64,000 bases of DNA from Apostichopus japonicus (Eukaryota; Echinodermata; Holothuroidea; Aspidochirotida; Stichopodidae). Of the stretch, positions 19,981 through 32,400 are shown piece after piece. The stretch is taken from contig NC_092572.1 in the NCBI RefSeq assembly GCF_037975245.1, positions 10,489,769 to 10,553,768 on the forward strand, given 5' to 3'. Under the pieces are notes generated by a model. That model ran no database searches. It was given only the letters and a program-made list of their open reading frames with translations, and was not told the DNA's origin. How positions within the stretch are numbered: the stretch's first letter is position 1; every line of letters begins with the position of its first letter. The translations under genes and the position numbers were made by a program.

Positions 19981-22825
19981 TGTTAAACAGTTGGGACAAT
20001 TTTCCAGTAGCATGCTCCAAAGCACATTTATCTGTTGGAAACAATATAGGCATACTGTCAGTACCAGTGCTTTAGAGCAGGACATGAAAGTATATTGTAT
20101 ATTTTGTAAAATGGTCCCAACTGGGTGTTGCAGCTCTCATTCAATGCTTAAAAACCAGCAATTTCATCTTACAGTAAATACATGCTATAATCTGTAAATG
20201 GAATCTTTTCAGAAAGTTACAGACTTGCACAAAGTAGCTTGTTCACAGGTCTGACCATTAGTTTAAACATAATTAAAAGTAATTAAACATGACTGATTTT
20301 AACATCTTTAAACACTGGATGGTATACTTAAACTCAAAAGGTAAAATTAACATAAACTGATTCCATTTTATACCAAATATAACGATCTCGGAGAGGTTTC
20401 GGCGATCTTTTTTCGGCGATCTACTATGAATAAATTTCAAAATCATATTATGCATCAATTCTGTACCTTGTTTCATCTAACGAATAAAAAAGACATTTCT
20501 ACCTCAAAAAGAAAATTATTTTCAGTTTTCACTTATAATATATTAATAATTATGATGTTGGGCACGGACTCCAGGCGGAAGAGCTTGCACCTTTCAAACG
20601 CCTTGGTTTAGATTGACTTATTAAAACTTAAAAAGAAAAGAAAAAAAAATTAAAACTCTTATCATCTTTTGTACAGCATTTTACAATATCATTGAATACA
20701 AAGTGCCAATTTGATACGACCATATTTACATTCAAAACAAAGGACATTGTGCAGGCCCTACCCGCCACCCCTCACTCCCTGCAAAGAAACAATTTAAATC
20801 AATAAAAGCAAAAGGTTGATAAAAATATTATATGATTATTACTATTTCTTAAACTAGAGATTGTCATCAGATGAAGAAGGTGAAACACTTTCACCAGGTG
20901 TCGTGCTTTCCAACTGAACAAACCATCTGGTGGAAAACATATCTTTAAGAGCTTTTTTATAAAGTCCTAACAGTACACAAGTCATTTTATATTTTGCAAG
21001 GCTATTTGAAATTGCGGAGAAACTATTTCATACTTATGTATTTTGTCCATCATTATACCCAAAATAAATATATTATTATTTATTGTTGTTTCAAAAACGC
21101 TATTTCCCAAAATGCTTGGTCTGATCGACAAAGGAAATGGTTTTTTATTCTTAGCTGTTGTGGAAGCTATTTCATGACAGTTTTCTCTATCACATACACG
21201 AATGTGAATGGTTGAGTGTTGCTTCTCTTTTAGTACACTACCAATCAAATTATGCCTGCATACACGTTTGTCAATGAGGGAGCTCTCCCCCCCCCCCCCC
21301 TTCATTTTCTCCCCTTTCATTTTCGATGACATACTAATCTAACACCATCTCCACTCTACAGTTGTTACCCAATCAAGATAAGCAATGATGATGACTCCAT
21401 AGTTTTATAGCTCTGTGCATAAGATTATTTTTCTCTCCATCTAGTAAGATGACAAAATTTTCCATTTAATTTCAAATCACAAATTGCTAGTGATTTAACT
21501 ACTGATCAATATCACTTAAATGTGTGACGCTTGTGAAAATTTCCAAACTTTTACCTTTTTTTCACGCAATCACTGATGCGACAGAAGAAAGGACCAAAAT
21601 AACGAGGAAGGCCAAAGAAAAAAATATTATATAAAGGTGCACCACTTTTTTCTCCAACAACAACAACAACCGCAAAGAGTGTGAACGACAAATAAATAAT
21701 TCCAGTGATCCCGTCAACAAAAACACCCCCAAAAAATAAAAATGAAAAATAAGGATAAAAATAAAATACTTCGGTTTTTCTTTTCATACCTATACAGAAA
21801 CAATGCATCACAGTTTACTTAGAAAAACATCATTTATGTACAAAGAATATTAACAATGGAAATTCTTTACAAATCTCTGATATTTGTCTTATTATAATAT
21901 AAACTTTTCTGTATCTCTTACCTGTATAATATTCTAGGGTTTTTCTCTCCCTATGTTCATTTTTTTTCTTTTTCTTTTTTTTCCTCTTAAATTCTTCCTC
22001 AGTTCCAATTCACTAATTCTTTTTTTAAGGTCCACAATGGGAGGTGGGGGGGGGGGGAACAAGCCTTCCACAAAAATATATATTTCAGTATGAAAATAAA
22101 AACAAAAACAGAACCCCTATTTGGTGGTCATTAACACAAGTTCAAGACTGGAGGATAATACAACTTTTGCCGTTAAAACAGTCAAGGGAAAGAAAACGCC
22201 ATTCGAATTTTCTTAACAAACGTAAGGTAATAACGAAACCATAAATAGCTGATAAATGTTATACACAACCCCTACAATAACGTTACATTAAATTTGCACA
22301 GACAATCCTTATATACTTTCAAATGCCACCTGTGTTGGATGGATTGTTTCTTTTTTTCAACGATAGCAAATATACCTCGACTGACTCGCAATATAAAGAA
22401 AACGTTACTGACCAAAACAAAACAACAATCCCAGATAATGGTTCTTGTTAATACAAACCTCGTCAAAAAGTAGGTTGAGGGATGATGACTGCTGCCACCT
22501 CTCATCCTCGAGATAAAAACAAAACAAACGATCGGAATAAATACATAGCACGACATTGAGAGATAGAAGGTAGATATAGAGGGAGACAAACGATCAGCCT
22601 GCAATGTGATAAATACTTTTAAAATTCCCCAGCGATTTATTACCCAGGATTCCCGGCGACAGACGTCGTTAAGTTAGGAGAAAAGCGCGTTCTTGTGCAT
22701 CGAATGTAGTAGCTTGACAAATGCTGGATTATCAAAATGGTGATCCCGTTGGCAACTGTCACCGTAGCAACCATCAGAGTTATATTGTTTTACAGCATTA
22801 CCAAACCTCTTAAAGTTTGGCATTA

Positions 22826-22831
22826 TTTATT
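22826..22831 (-). terminator. Candidate polyadenylation signal for the CDON/BOC gene
   Basis: AATAAA on the minus strand about 345 nt past the stop codon. Another copy lies at 22636-22641. Either could serve; nothing else in the sequence decides. Confidence 0.3.
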
Positions 22832-23173
22832 GCAACGTCTGCTGGCTTGTTATAATCTCTCCATCCTTTTCTGTGAGGTGGTGTTTTTGCCAAATTCATT
22901 ATAATTTTACACTATTGCAGAGAAACATTCACATATTCTTTCTTCTTGATTATATGTAGAGTTCTCTAATTCTCCTCCTGGTTGCAAACCCACTGTCTCG
23001 GTTTCCTTGACGACGAACACTTGCCTCATTTTTCGATGGAAACTTCACATTTTCGGAATCCAAACACATGATATCATGCATGTCATAGTGACCCTTTTCC
23101 AAACATACAACAATTTGCTCTCAACCCAGGCTAATTGGAAATGCCCCACACCCCCCCCTTCCTTCTTCTTCCC

Positions 23174-23424
23174 CTATACATCTGTCACAACTGAACTGTT
23201 ACTATGTACAGACACTGGGAAGGACTGGTGACTGCTACCGTTAGAAGAATCAGAATGGTGGTTACTCTGATGCGAAGATGCATTGGACTGATTTGAAGAT
23301 GACCTGGGACGGGAGCAGTTTGAGGTTCGGTCATCCTCGTGCGCTGAGGGAATTGAAAGTCCAGACGAGGGTTTGATGTATCCTTCCATGTTTAGCTTTA
23401 GAGAGATTGAACCGGTCTCACTGT
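23174..23424 (-). CDS. cdon: CDON/BOC exon 16, Ser-rich C-terminus and stop
   Basis: The acceptor is CATTCCCCCCACAG and the stop TAG lies at 23176-23174; 83 residues. Very rich in Ser, Asn and His (S-S-S-N-Q-S-N-A-S-S-H-Q). It ends S-S-V-V-T-D-V, which fits a class I PDZ ligand (Thr at -2, Val at 0). Confidence 0.9.
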
Positions 23425-26400
23425 CTGTGGGGGGAATGACAAGAAAGTAGAATATTAATTAGGTCTACCGTCTACTGTCTATTGAATATTCATAAGCTCC
23501 CCAGAGTGTTTGATCAGGGAGGATGATCTGAACTAGCACAACACCCTCTGAGGGATTATCCCAACGTCACAGGAAGAGAATGACCTAGACTGCAGCACCG
23601 GTCCTTGCAAGGCCGGGTACAGCATGAAGGAGGAATGGGGTTCCTGGAGTTAGTATTCTATGCTAAACACTCTCTTTTCCAACCCCCCCTCCCTTCCCCT
23701 CCCTCCAGTAAAATATATCTGTCCGTAGCAAGCTACACCAATTGAAGTCAGATAGTGACTGTGCCTAACCTATGATTGTAAGTAGCAATAAAATCTTGTA
23801 CTCCAAAAGTGGTTAGTATAAATTTAGTTTACTACCTAAGAGGAGGGAGGGATTCTACACTTTCAATGGAGGCTTAACACTAGTTTTAGAGTAGTAACCC
23901 TGTACAAAATTCTGCAGTAAATGATTTTCGGTATAAAAATTGTTTTACAAAAGCTCACGAGTATAGAGATTGTAAAAGGGAATGATAATAGACTTGGCAC
24001 TCACACTAGGATCAACTTTAGTACTATTTAAGTATTGACTGCTAAAATCTTCTCCCATGTATGAATTATGGTCTGCTTTTGTGCTGTCAAGAACTCCTTG
24101 TATACAAAATGAACTGTTTTTACAACCACGGGAAGACATCCCCTACTTGACATAAATTTACACAGCATCCAAGTCAAATTTAATGAAACTTTTTTCACCA
24201 TTTCTTTTATTTTATTTTATTTCAAATATCCAGTAATTATTCAAAACTGTTTATCTCACCATCACCACTACAGGACGGCCTTCCGTGACTCGGAACTAGG
24301 AGCGGTGATATTCGCATCTCTTCCTCGTCTGGGATCCGACATCGCTTTATCCTGCAGACCGGGCGTGGGCCCAGGGAATTGTGGGACATACTACAGAGGC
24401 TGGGTATACTGCCGTTAGCAGTCGGTGACAGGTTGGGTGGAGACGGCTGTTTCTCGGCGATCGGAGGAGGCTCTGCGACCTCCACTTCACTGCAAGGGGT
24501 CAGCGGGGAATACAGATGCATGACGGTGCTGGGTACTGTTTTGTATGGGAGGACTGCTCCACCATTGGACAGCGTATCCTGGAGAGAAAACCCATTAAAT
24601 GTTAGAAGATTAACTGCAATGCGTGGCTCCACCATTTCCCACTTCCCCCCTCCCCTACCATATGAATCTGTAACAGTTCGAACACACAAAAGTTTGCTAG
24701 ACAAAATATTAACAATGAAATAGGAACTATAAGTATCATTTAAAAGCGTGGACAACCTTCTCTGTTAATTTGAAATTCACATTTTTAGTTTTACAGGGCA
24801 GGGAAGGGACAAAGGGAGAGGAGATGAAACAGCCCAAAACTGAAGATGAGAGGTGGGCCGTGTGACTGTACAAGCATAGAAAGTTTGACCAGTTTGTACC
24901 TGTGGCATGGTGTACAGTGGTCTGGTTTCTGTCCACATTAACTGGTTGGCACTCTGGGATTTGCGATTCTTGAATGCCGGTACTCCGTTTGGTTCGTTGA
25001 AGTGAGGTAGGCTGCCGTTGTGGGTCTTCTCGTACGGATATTGTGCGTTGTTGTACATTGTATGCTGCAAGTCAGGTGGGACATCTGAAGCAGAGGCAGG
25101 ATAGTGTTTTAGTGTCAAGTTAATCTTCTCTGGACAAAACTTGCCCCCCCCCATACCCCTTCTTCTCACTCTTTCACGTTACATATCACTATGATCACTA
25201 CCTAACACACCCCCCCCCCCTCCCCTGTCCCTCTCACATGACATATGATTTAAAATCTATATATATTTTACTGTGGTATCACAGATATTCGTTGTTGTTA
25301 GTAATTACACAATGATTAGGAATAGATCCACTTTTCCACATTTTCCAAAGTTTGACTCCCCATACAGATAGTGCTTACATACAAAGAAGTCTCTTATGAG
25401 TTCCGAGTTAGCTCATCTCTTGTAAAGTTACTGTCATCGAATACACAATAAGTTTCTATGTGATACCGTAATCCTTGTGGTTGCTGCTTTAGAGTGATCT
25501 ATTGAGGTAAATTCCAACCATGACTCTTATTTTGACTTACCCCACCTCCCCCTGACATCCCACCTTCCCTCCCACCACCCACTGTTCACAATGCCACACC
25601 CACTCACCACCACCTTTTTCACTAACCCTATCTTTCATTCAACTATGCTGCACCAATCCTTACTTACAGCACAAGTCCTCCCAACCTTCCTACAACAGTC
25701 TCTACCTTCCTTCCAATTTCCAGATACTGTAACATCCTTACTTTACCATGGCCATGTTACGCCCCTGCCCAATCCCCCACCCTCTATCATCCCACCCTTG
25801 ATCCTCCCACTATCCACCCCCACCCACTATCCACCCTCTATCATCCCATCCTCCATCCTCCCACCATCCATCCCCATCCACTATCCACCCACCCACCATT
25901 CATCCAGCCACCTTCCATTCACCAATGCCATCCTCCCACCCTCCATCTCCCACCCCATCCATCCTCCCACCCTCCATCCTCCATCTCCCACCCACCCTAC
26001 ACCACCCCTACACCCTCCGCCACTCACCCCAAGTTTTGTTTTTCTCAACCCCTCCCCACAATAACAATCTCACTTACATCTCATCATGGTGACCTCTCCT
26101 CTCATGTGCTTGGATCGCCAGAAACACATGACAATGAACATTGTCATCAGGAGCATCATACCCCCCAGTACCACCCCCAGGATAATGTACAGCACGTTCT
26201 CTTTAGCTCCACTCCCAGAGCTGGCGGTGGGTTGTACAGCAAAGGGATCCTCCGTAACTGGTTTAGGAATGATAATAGGGGGTGGCTCGGTCACACGGGC
26301 TGTAAAGAGAGTAAGAGAGGAGTCAAAGCAATATGGTCCATGGATATGTTTTCCAGACTGTTCCATCTGACTTGATAACACTGTTAAAGAAAGGTGTAAT

Positions 26401-29400
26401 GTACAATCATAGTTTGTCTCGATTACAGCTAGGTCTGTGGGGACACTGTCTGTTAGCCTCTCCAGTTTAATTCTCTACCCCCTCACTCCCACCCCCCTCA
26501 TACCCCCACCCACGGAGAAGATAGTTTTGCTCAACATTCATAACAGTATGAAGAAACACTATCAGACTGACTGACTACTAGGGTAATTTTCATATTACAC
26601 CTAAAAGATTAATCAAATCTGTTGTAATTCACAAAAAGCTGGGGGAAGAGGGAGGTTGGAAGAGTGCTAGAAGAGGGGACAATATCTACTCATATCTTCT
26701 CAAACTTTCCTTATGCATGATGTCATTGTACGGAGCGAAGTCAAGATTTGTGAACAGGAATATTTCGTTTAGAAACAGTACCATGGGTTTAGCTTTTTGA
26801 ATTATCATTTTCAAATGATCTCTGACCATCATATCACCTCTCAATCATGGGGCAATGAGACTGCTTGCCAAAAGTTCAAGACTATACACCCTAAATGCTC
26901 ACCTAATGTACTCTGAATGACGACGTTGCTAAAATCGCTCTCCCTGTGTTTCGTAAACGTTGTCATCTTGATGTCGTAGGATACCTCTGCTTCCAGTTTG
27001 GTGATGATGTATTCCCTGATATCCGAACCAATGATCGGCGTCCGTACATAATCTCTATCGTCATCGCTGTCCGTCAGTCGCAGAAAGATGTAGAAACCTT
27101 CGACGGGACCCTCGTGTATCTGGGGTTCATACTGTAAAGAAACATGGCAGATGACTTATTACCCTTGCTGAATATGACCTAGGTATAATGAAACATAAAT
27201 ACAACATCCATGTATGTCCATAACATACAATAATAAGTGGGTGATGTAAACATTCCTATGTCCATAATGCACAATAATAAGCAAACATTCCTACTGGCTG
27301 TTGTAGATATATCCGTGTATTTCCACAACGTACAATAATATATGCGTGATATAAACATTCCTATTGGCTGTTGTAAAGTGATATATCCGTGTATATCCAT
27401 AATGTACAATAATAAGTGGGTGATGTAAACATTCCTATGTCCTTAACGCACAATAATAAGTAAACATTCCTACTGGCTGTTGTAAAGTGATATATCTATG
27501 CATATCCATAACGTACAATTATAAGTGGGTGATTTAAAAATTCCTATTGGCTGTTGTAAACTGATATATCTATGTATATCCATAACATACAATAATAAGT
27601 GGGTGATGTCAACATTCCTATGTCCTTAACGTACAATAATAAGTAAACATTCCTACTGGCTGTTGTAAAGTGATATATCTATGTATATCCATAACATACA
27701 ATAATAAGTGGGTGATGCAAAAATTCCTATTGGCTGTTGTAAAGTGATATATCTATGTATATCCATAACATACAATAATAAGTGGGTGATGTCAACATTC
27801 CTATGTCCTTAACGTACAATAATAAGTAAACATTCCTATTGGCTGTTGTAAAGTGATATATCTATGTATATCCATAACATACAATAATAAGTGGCTGATG
27901 TAAACATTCCTATTGGCTGTTGTAAAGTGATATATCTATGTATATCCATAACATACAATAATAAGTGGGTGATGTCAACATTCCTATGTCCTTAACGTAC
28001 AATAATAAGTAAACATTCCTACTGGCTGTTGTAATGTGATATGTCTATGTAATCATGTACATAACGTACAATAATAAGTGGGTGATGTAAACATTCCTAT
28101 TGGCTGTTGTAAAGTGATATATCTATGTATATCCATAACATACAATAATAAGTGGGTGATGTCAACATTCCTATGTCCTTAACGTACAATAATAAGTAAA
28201 CATTCCTACTGGCTGTTGTAAAGTGATATGTCTATCCATAATGTACAATAATAAGTGGGTGATGTAAACATTGCTATTGGCTGCTGTAAAGGCTCATCTA
28301 CAAGACAAGAGACACATTTGACTTATCAGTTGACACCTACGTGTAATATCGTTCAGAACATCATCACATTCGATGAGTCTTCTTGTCTTTTTGCATGCTG
28401 GACAATATGGCTCACCAAATAGGACAAAGCTATAAAGTTTATCAGTCTTCAAAGATGATATCTTTATTTCACGTACGTCATGAAAACATCACTTTACAAC
28501 AACCATATATGTTTGCCTGGTTGGTTCAAGTGAGGTAGGCTTCAGTTGAGAGTCTTCTCGTACGGATATTGAACTCTGAGCCTTTTGGCATTCCATAGGA
28601 ATAGTCTTACAACTGTCACATCATCATCCTGGCAAGCTATACATATATAGAAAACCAAATTTCAAAAGCATGAACACAGACTGACCTCCCAATCGACTCT
28701 GATCTTGTCCATCCCGATAGCCGCACAGCTGGTCAGACGGGGAGGGGATGGGGTGAACGGGATGGGTGTCGGAGGGGTGAAACTGTTGGGGTTGAAACTG
28801 AGGAGGAATCTGTTAGACATGGGACTAACGCTCTCCATACCTTCCTCACCAACAGCTGTCACTCTGAATCTGTAGATCGCATCTGGCGACGCAAATAAAG
28901 AAAGTTTAAGTTTTTGTCTCAACCTGTAGATTCACCTTAACAATCAAAGATGGTTTTATGTCCCTTGTGTGTGTGTGTGCAATTGTCTTTTATTCTCACT
29001 GGGGACTTTGAACAAAAGAAGTCTAGGTCCTCGGTTGTAATTTCTAAAGAATCACCTCGTCCTCGCAAGAATTCTATTGTTAAGGGGTATTATTAAGGTT
29101 AGGGAACGTGGATTTGAACAATGGAAAAACCAATAGGGTCCTCAGTTTGAATGTAAAACACAGCTGTGTGTGTGTGTGTGTGTGTGTTTATAAGAACATG
29201 GTTTTGAGGTCCAAGAAATTAAGAGACAATGATACAAGAGCATTGAAGAGGTTGAACAATTTGACGGAATTCCACAAATTCCTGGGGAAAGCTCAACCCC
29301 TGGAGAGAACATCACCATTGTTGTACAAAACAAATTATTCCGACATTTGGGAAAGTGCCGACAATATTCATATCCCAATACTTTTGGTTTTGCCTTTGGT

Positions 29401-32400
29401 CTAAGCTATAGTCCCATACTTGTTCCCCCAATACAAAGCAACTTCATGGACACATAATTGTGTTCCAATTAATTGATCAAAATAATGATTTCTCGAAATA
29501 AAACTACTGATTTTATGGAAAATGGGATGTTGCAAGTAAGAGAAGGAACGTAACAAGTCTTTTTTCAAGCCAGGAGAAGGAGAGCTTCCATCGGCTTTCT
29601 GAGCAGACCGTTTTCTCAGGGAGCTTTACAGCATGAATGGCATTGTAGGTATGAATTTTAAGGCCAACGACACCACACTCTCATAGTAAAATGTTGCTAA
29701 GCGTAGGAACCGACGATTAAAAGCGAATAAAATTTGTATTGAATAATTACCTTTATCGTTAAGATCTTGGACCGTATATGACATCTCGCCTGGCGGGACC
29801 AACTCAGAGACCGTATCCCAAGGAACGTCGGTCCTCTTGATGTTACGATACTGGACCCTGAATCCTGTCAGAGAGGCCCTCGGAGACTGTGTGTGGTTCC
29901 AGGTGATCAGGACAGAGGTCTCCGATACCATGAAGAGGGAGGGCTTGGTGGGGGCAGCAGGCGCTGTAATTTGGGACAACGGAATGGTGAAACAATCAAC
30001 ACAAAACGATTCTCAAAATCTCTAATATATCCTGATAAGGTTGATGACAAGACAAATTCATGTTGTTTTTGCTGTTTTGTTTGTAAATATTTATCTTGCA
30101 GAAGAAGTATGGTAATCAAGAATGATAATACAATTTTATTGAGCATAATTCTTTTTCATATAAGTGAAACACTTAAAAGCTAGTGGTACACTTAACTACT
30201 ATATATTAGCATGTGAAATGGGTAAATTATTTTTATTTTATACAAGAAAGCACAAACAAAACTTTTCTACAGGCTTAAATGCACAATATTACAGCCAAAA
30301 AACAAACTAATATATGTTACCTACTCTGTATGCATGTATTTGTGTCTTAGGAGAAATAATGCTCCTTTACACGAGAGCTTACCTTCTGGCTTAAAGTCTG
30401 CTAGGGCTGACCTGTCCTTGGTACTTGTAGGAATGATGGCAGCGTCACTAGCAATTCCCCGGTTCGGAGGGTACAGTATCGCCTTAGTGCTCTGTGTTGT
30501 CGTTCTAAGATCGGCTGTGAATAAAAAATGAAAGACGTTGAAAAGGTCTTACCAAATTCTCATCGCATTCAGTCAAATTATGCAAATAATTTTTTCCCAA
30601 CCCTGAAAGGTGACTGTCAGCATACCTTCCCCCTCCCTCTAAAACCCTCCCATTCCCTCCCTCAAAACTTGGCATCATGTAATACAAAGCACTTGCATAT
30701 CACCCAAGGTTATCTTATCTGCCTTCTTCTTCCACTTTCCCCATCTCCTCTTCCCACTTACCCCTTTTCCTCCTGCTAATTGCCACTTCTCCTCCCTCCA
30801 CAGATCCCTCCCCTACCCCCCCCCCCCCCCAAAAAAAAACTCACTTGGAATCATAACTATGGATTTGCATATCGAACACCTGAACTACTATCAGGAAAAT
30901 GGACCCTAATGATTTTATGACAAATGGATAATTCTGTGCAGTGGATATATACATCACACATAACCCTCACCCCCATGTCCCCTTCACCCCCCCCCTCAGC
31001 TCCCCTCCATCCTCCATCACATGCCCCAAACTACCCCCTCATACAAGGAATTCTAGATATAGGGGTGAAGTGGCCAAATAGTGATCAAGCCTAAAGTCCC
31101 TCATCTCAGAAATGGTATTTTTGCATTGAGTCAAGAAGTACCTTGCTTTCTCAAGCTGCAACATCCCATTACAACAGAGTAAATAAAGTCTGTTACAGAC
31201 TATACATGCTGGTATGGAGCAGTTTATTAATAAACCCCCTTACTACCATAGAATCAAAGGATCTGATGTTTTGTATGACAGTGATAGAATATATGACAGG
31301 TATTGAGACTTACACAAGGGAATGACATACAAAGAGGCAGTAGCTCTGGCCATCCCGAGTCTGTTCCTAGCTTTGCAGGTGTAATTACCGATGTCTTCCT
31401 GTCCCACATTAACAATCATTAATCGAGCTGTAAATATGAAGAAAGGAAACACAATAGTTGAGGAACTGTTAAAGGATTTCATCAGAGCAGTCAGTGAGAG
31501 GAAACTTTTACTCATGTAACTCATGGAACTTTTACTCCGTTTAAAAACAAAGAAATTGTGTTAGCAACTAATGAACCTCTCTCTTGTCGCTTGCAATTTA
31601 TGTACAGAGAGGAGCAAACCTTGTCCTTCTAAGCTTTGCTTGGTGGATGGAGGAAGTTGTTTAACAGATGTTTCACACTTCAGACTTGTCTGCTTATTTT
31701 CAAAACAATTATTCAAGCTTCTGGCAAGACAAACCGCACTTCTGTAACTTAGCCTGACCAACTTGTACACTTTGTTAGCAGGTAAAGTCGAAAAAGAGTC
31801 TGTCATTTCTTTCAGACGGATGTTGACACAAGCTGGTTAAAACTTCCGTAAGGAGGAAAACATACTGCAAAGTTTCTGCTTATTATTCTCGGGACATTTT
31901 AGTCAACCTAATTGGTAGTGGGAAAATTAGTTCAATGATATCAGCAATGAAACATACCAACTTCAATCAGCCAGACATATTACCCTCATATCTTAAAGTG
32001 CATGGTTGTGTTTCCATGGCAACACTGCTTCGCCAAGCAGATATACCTCAGTAAACCAAAATGAATTTGGCAGTTTGTATGTAACAACAGGCATGTAAAA
32101 ACATTAGAACTGTTCAGCACAAACAAAGCATCAGCACTTAGGCTAGGCTTACAACAGTTTCTTAGCAAATGCACCTATCCTTCTCTATCCTATCCTTTAC
32201 GATCCGATCCTATCTTGCCGTGAATAGTTTTGAAGGAAGAGGTTGTAACTTTCACTAGTAGGTAAGCAACAATAGATGTAGCTCATTTGATTTCCTCATT
32301 TATAACATTTGCACAGCTTATTTACACTGGCAATGGGGAAAATGGTCACTTATGTGTTTCTGGACATCAAACTCTGGTCATGTGACATCAATTCTGGGTT

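Larger units (their letters stand above)
18066..22825. other. Stretch without a recognised gene
   Basis: AT-rich DNA with small tandem duplications (18180-18330, 19650-19722, 19845-19980), several G- or C-runs, and nothing resembling a conserved exon. The right end may hold 3' UTR of the CDON/BOC gene, which terminates here on the minus strand. Confidence 0.4.

Noticed and set aside
25591-26064. 157-residue plus-strand frame rich in Pro, His and Ser
   Set aside because: It is the translation of a CCACC/CATCC low-complexity block inside a CDON/BOC intron.
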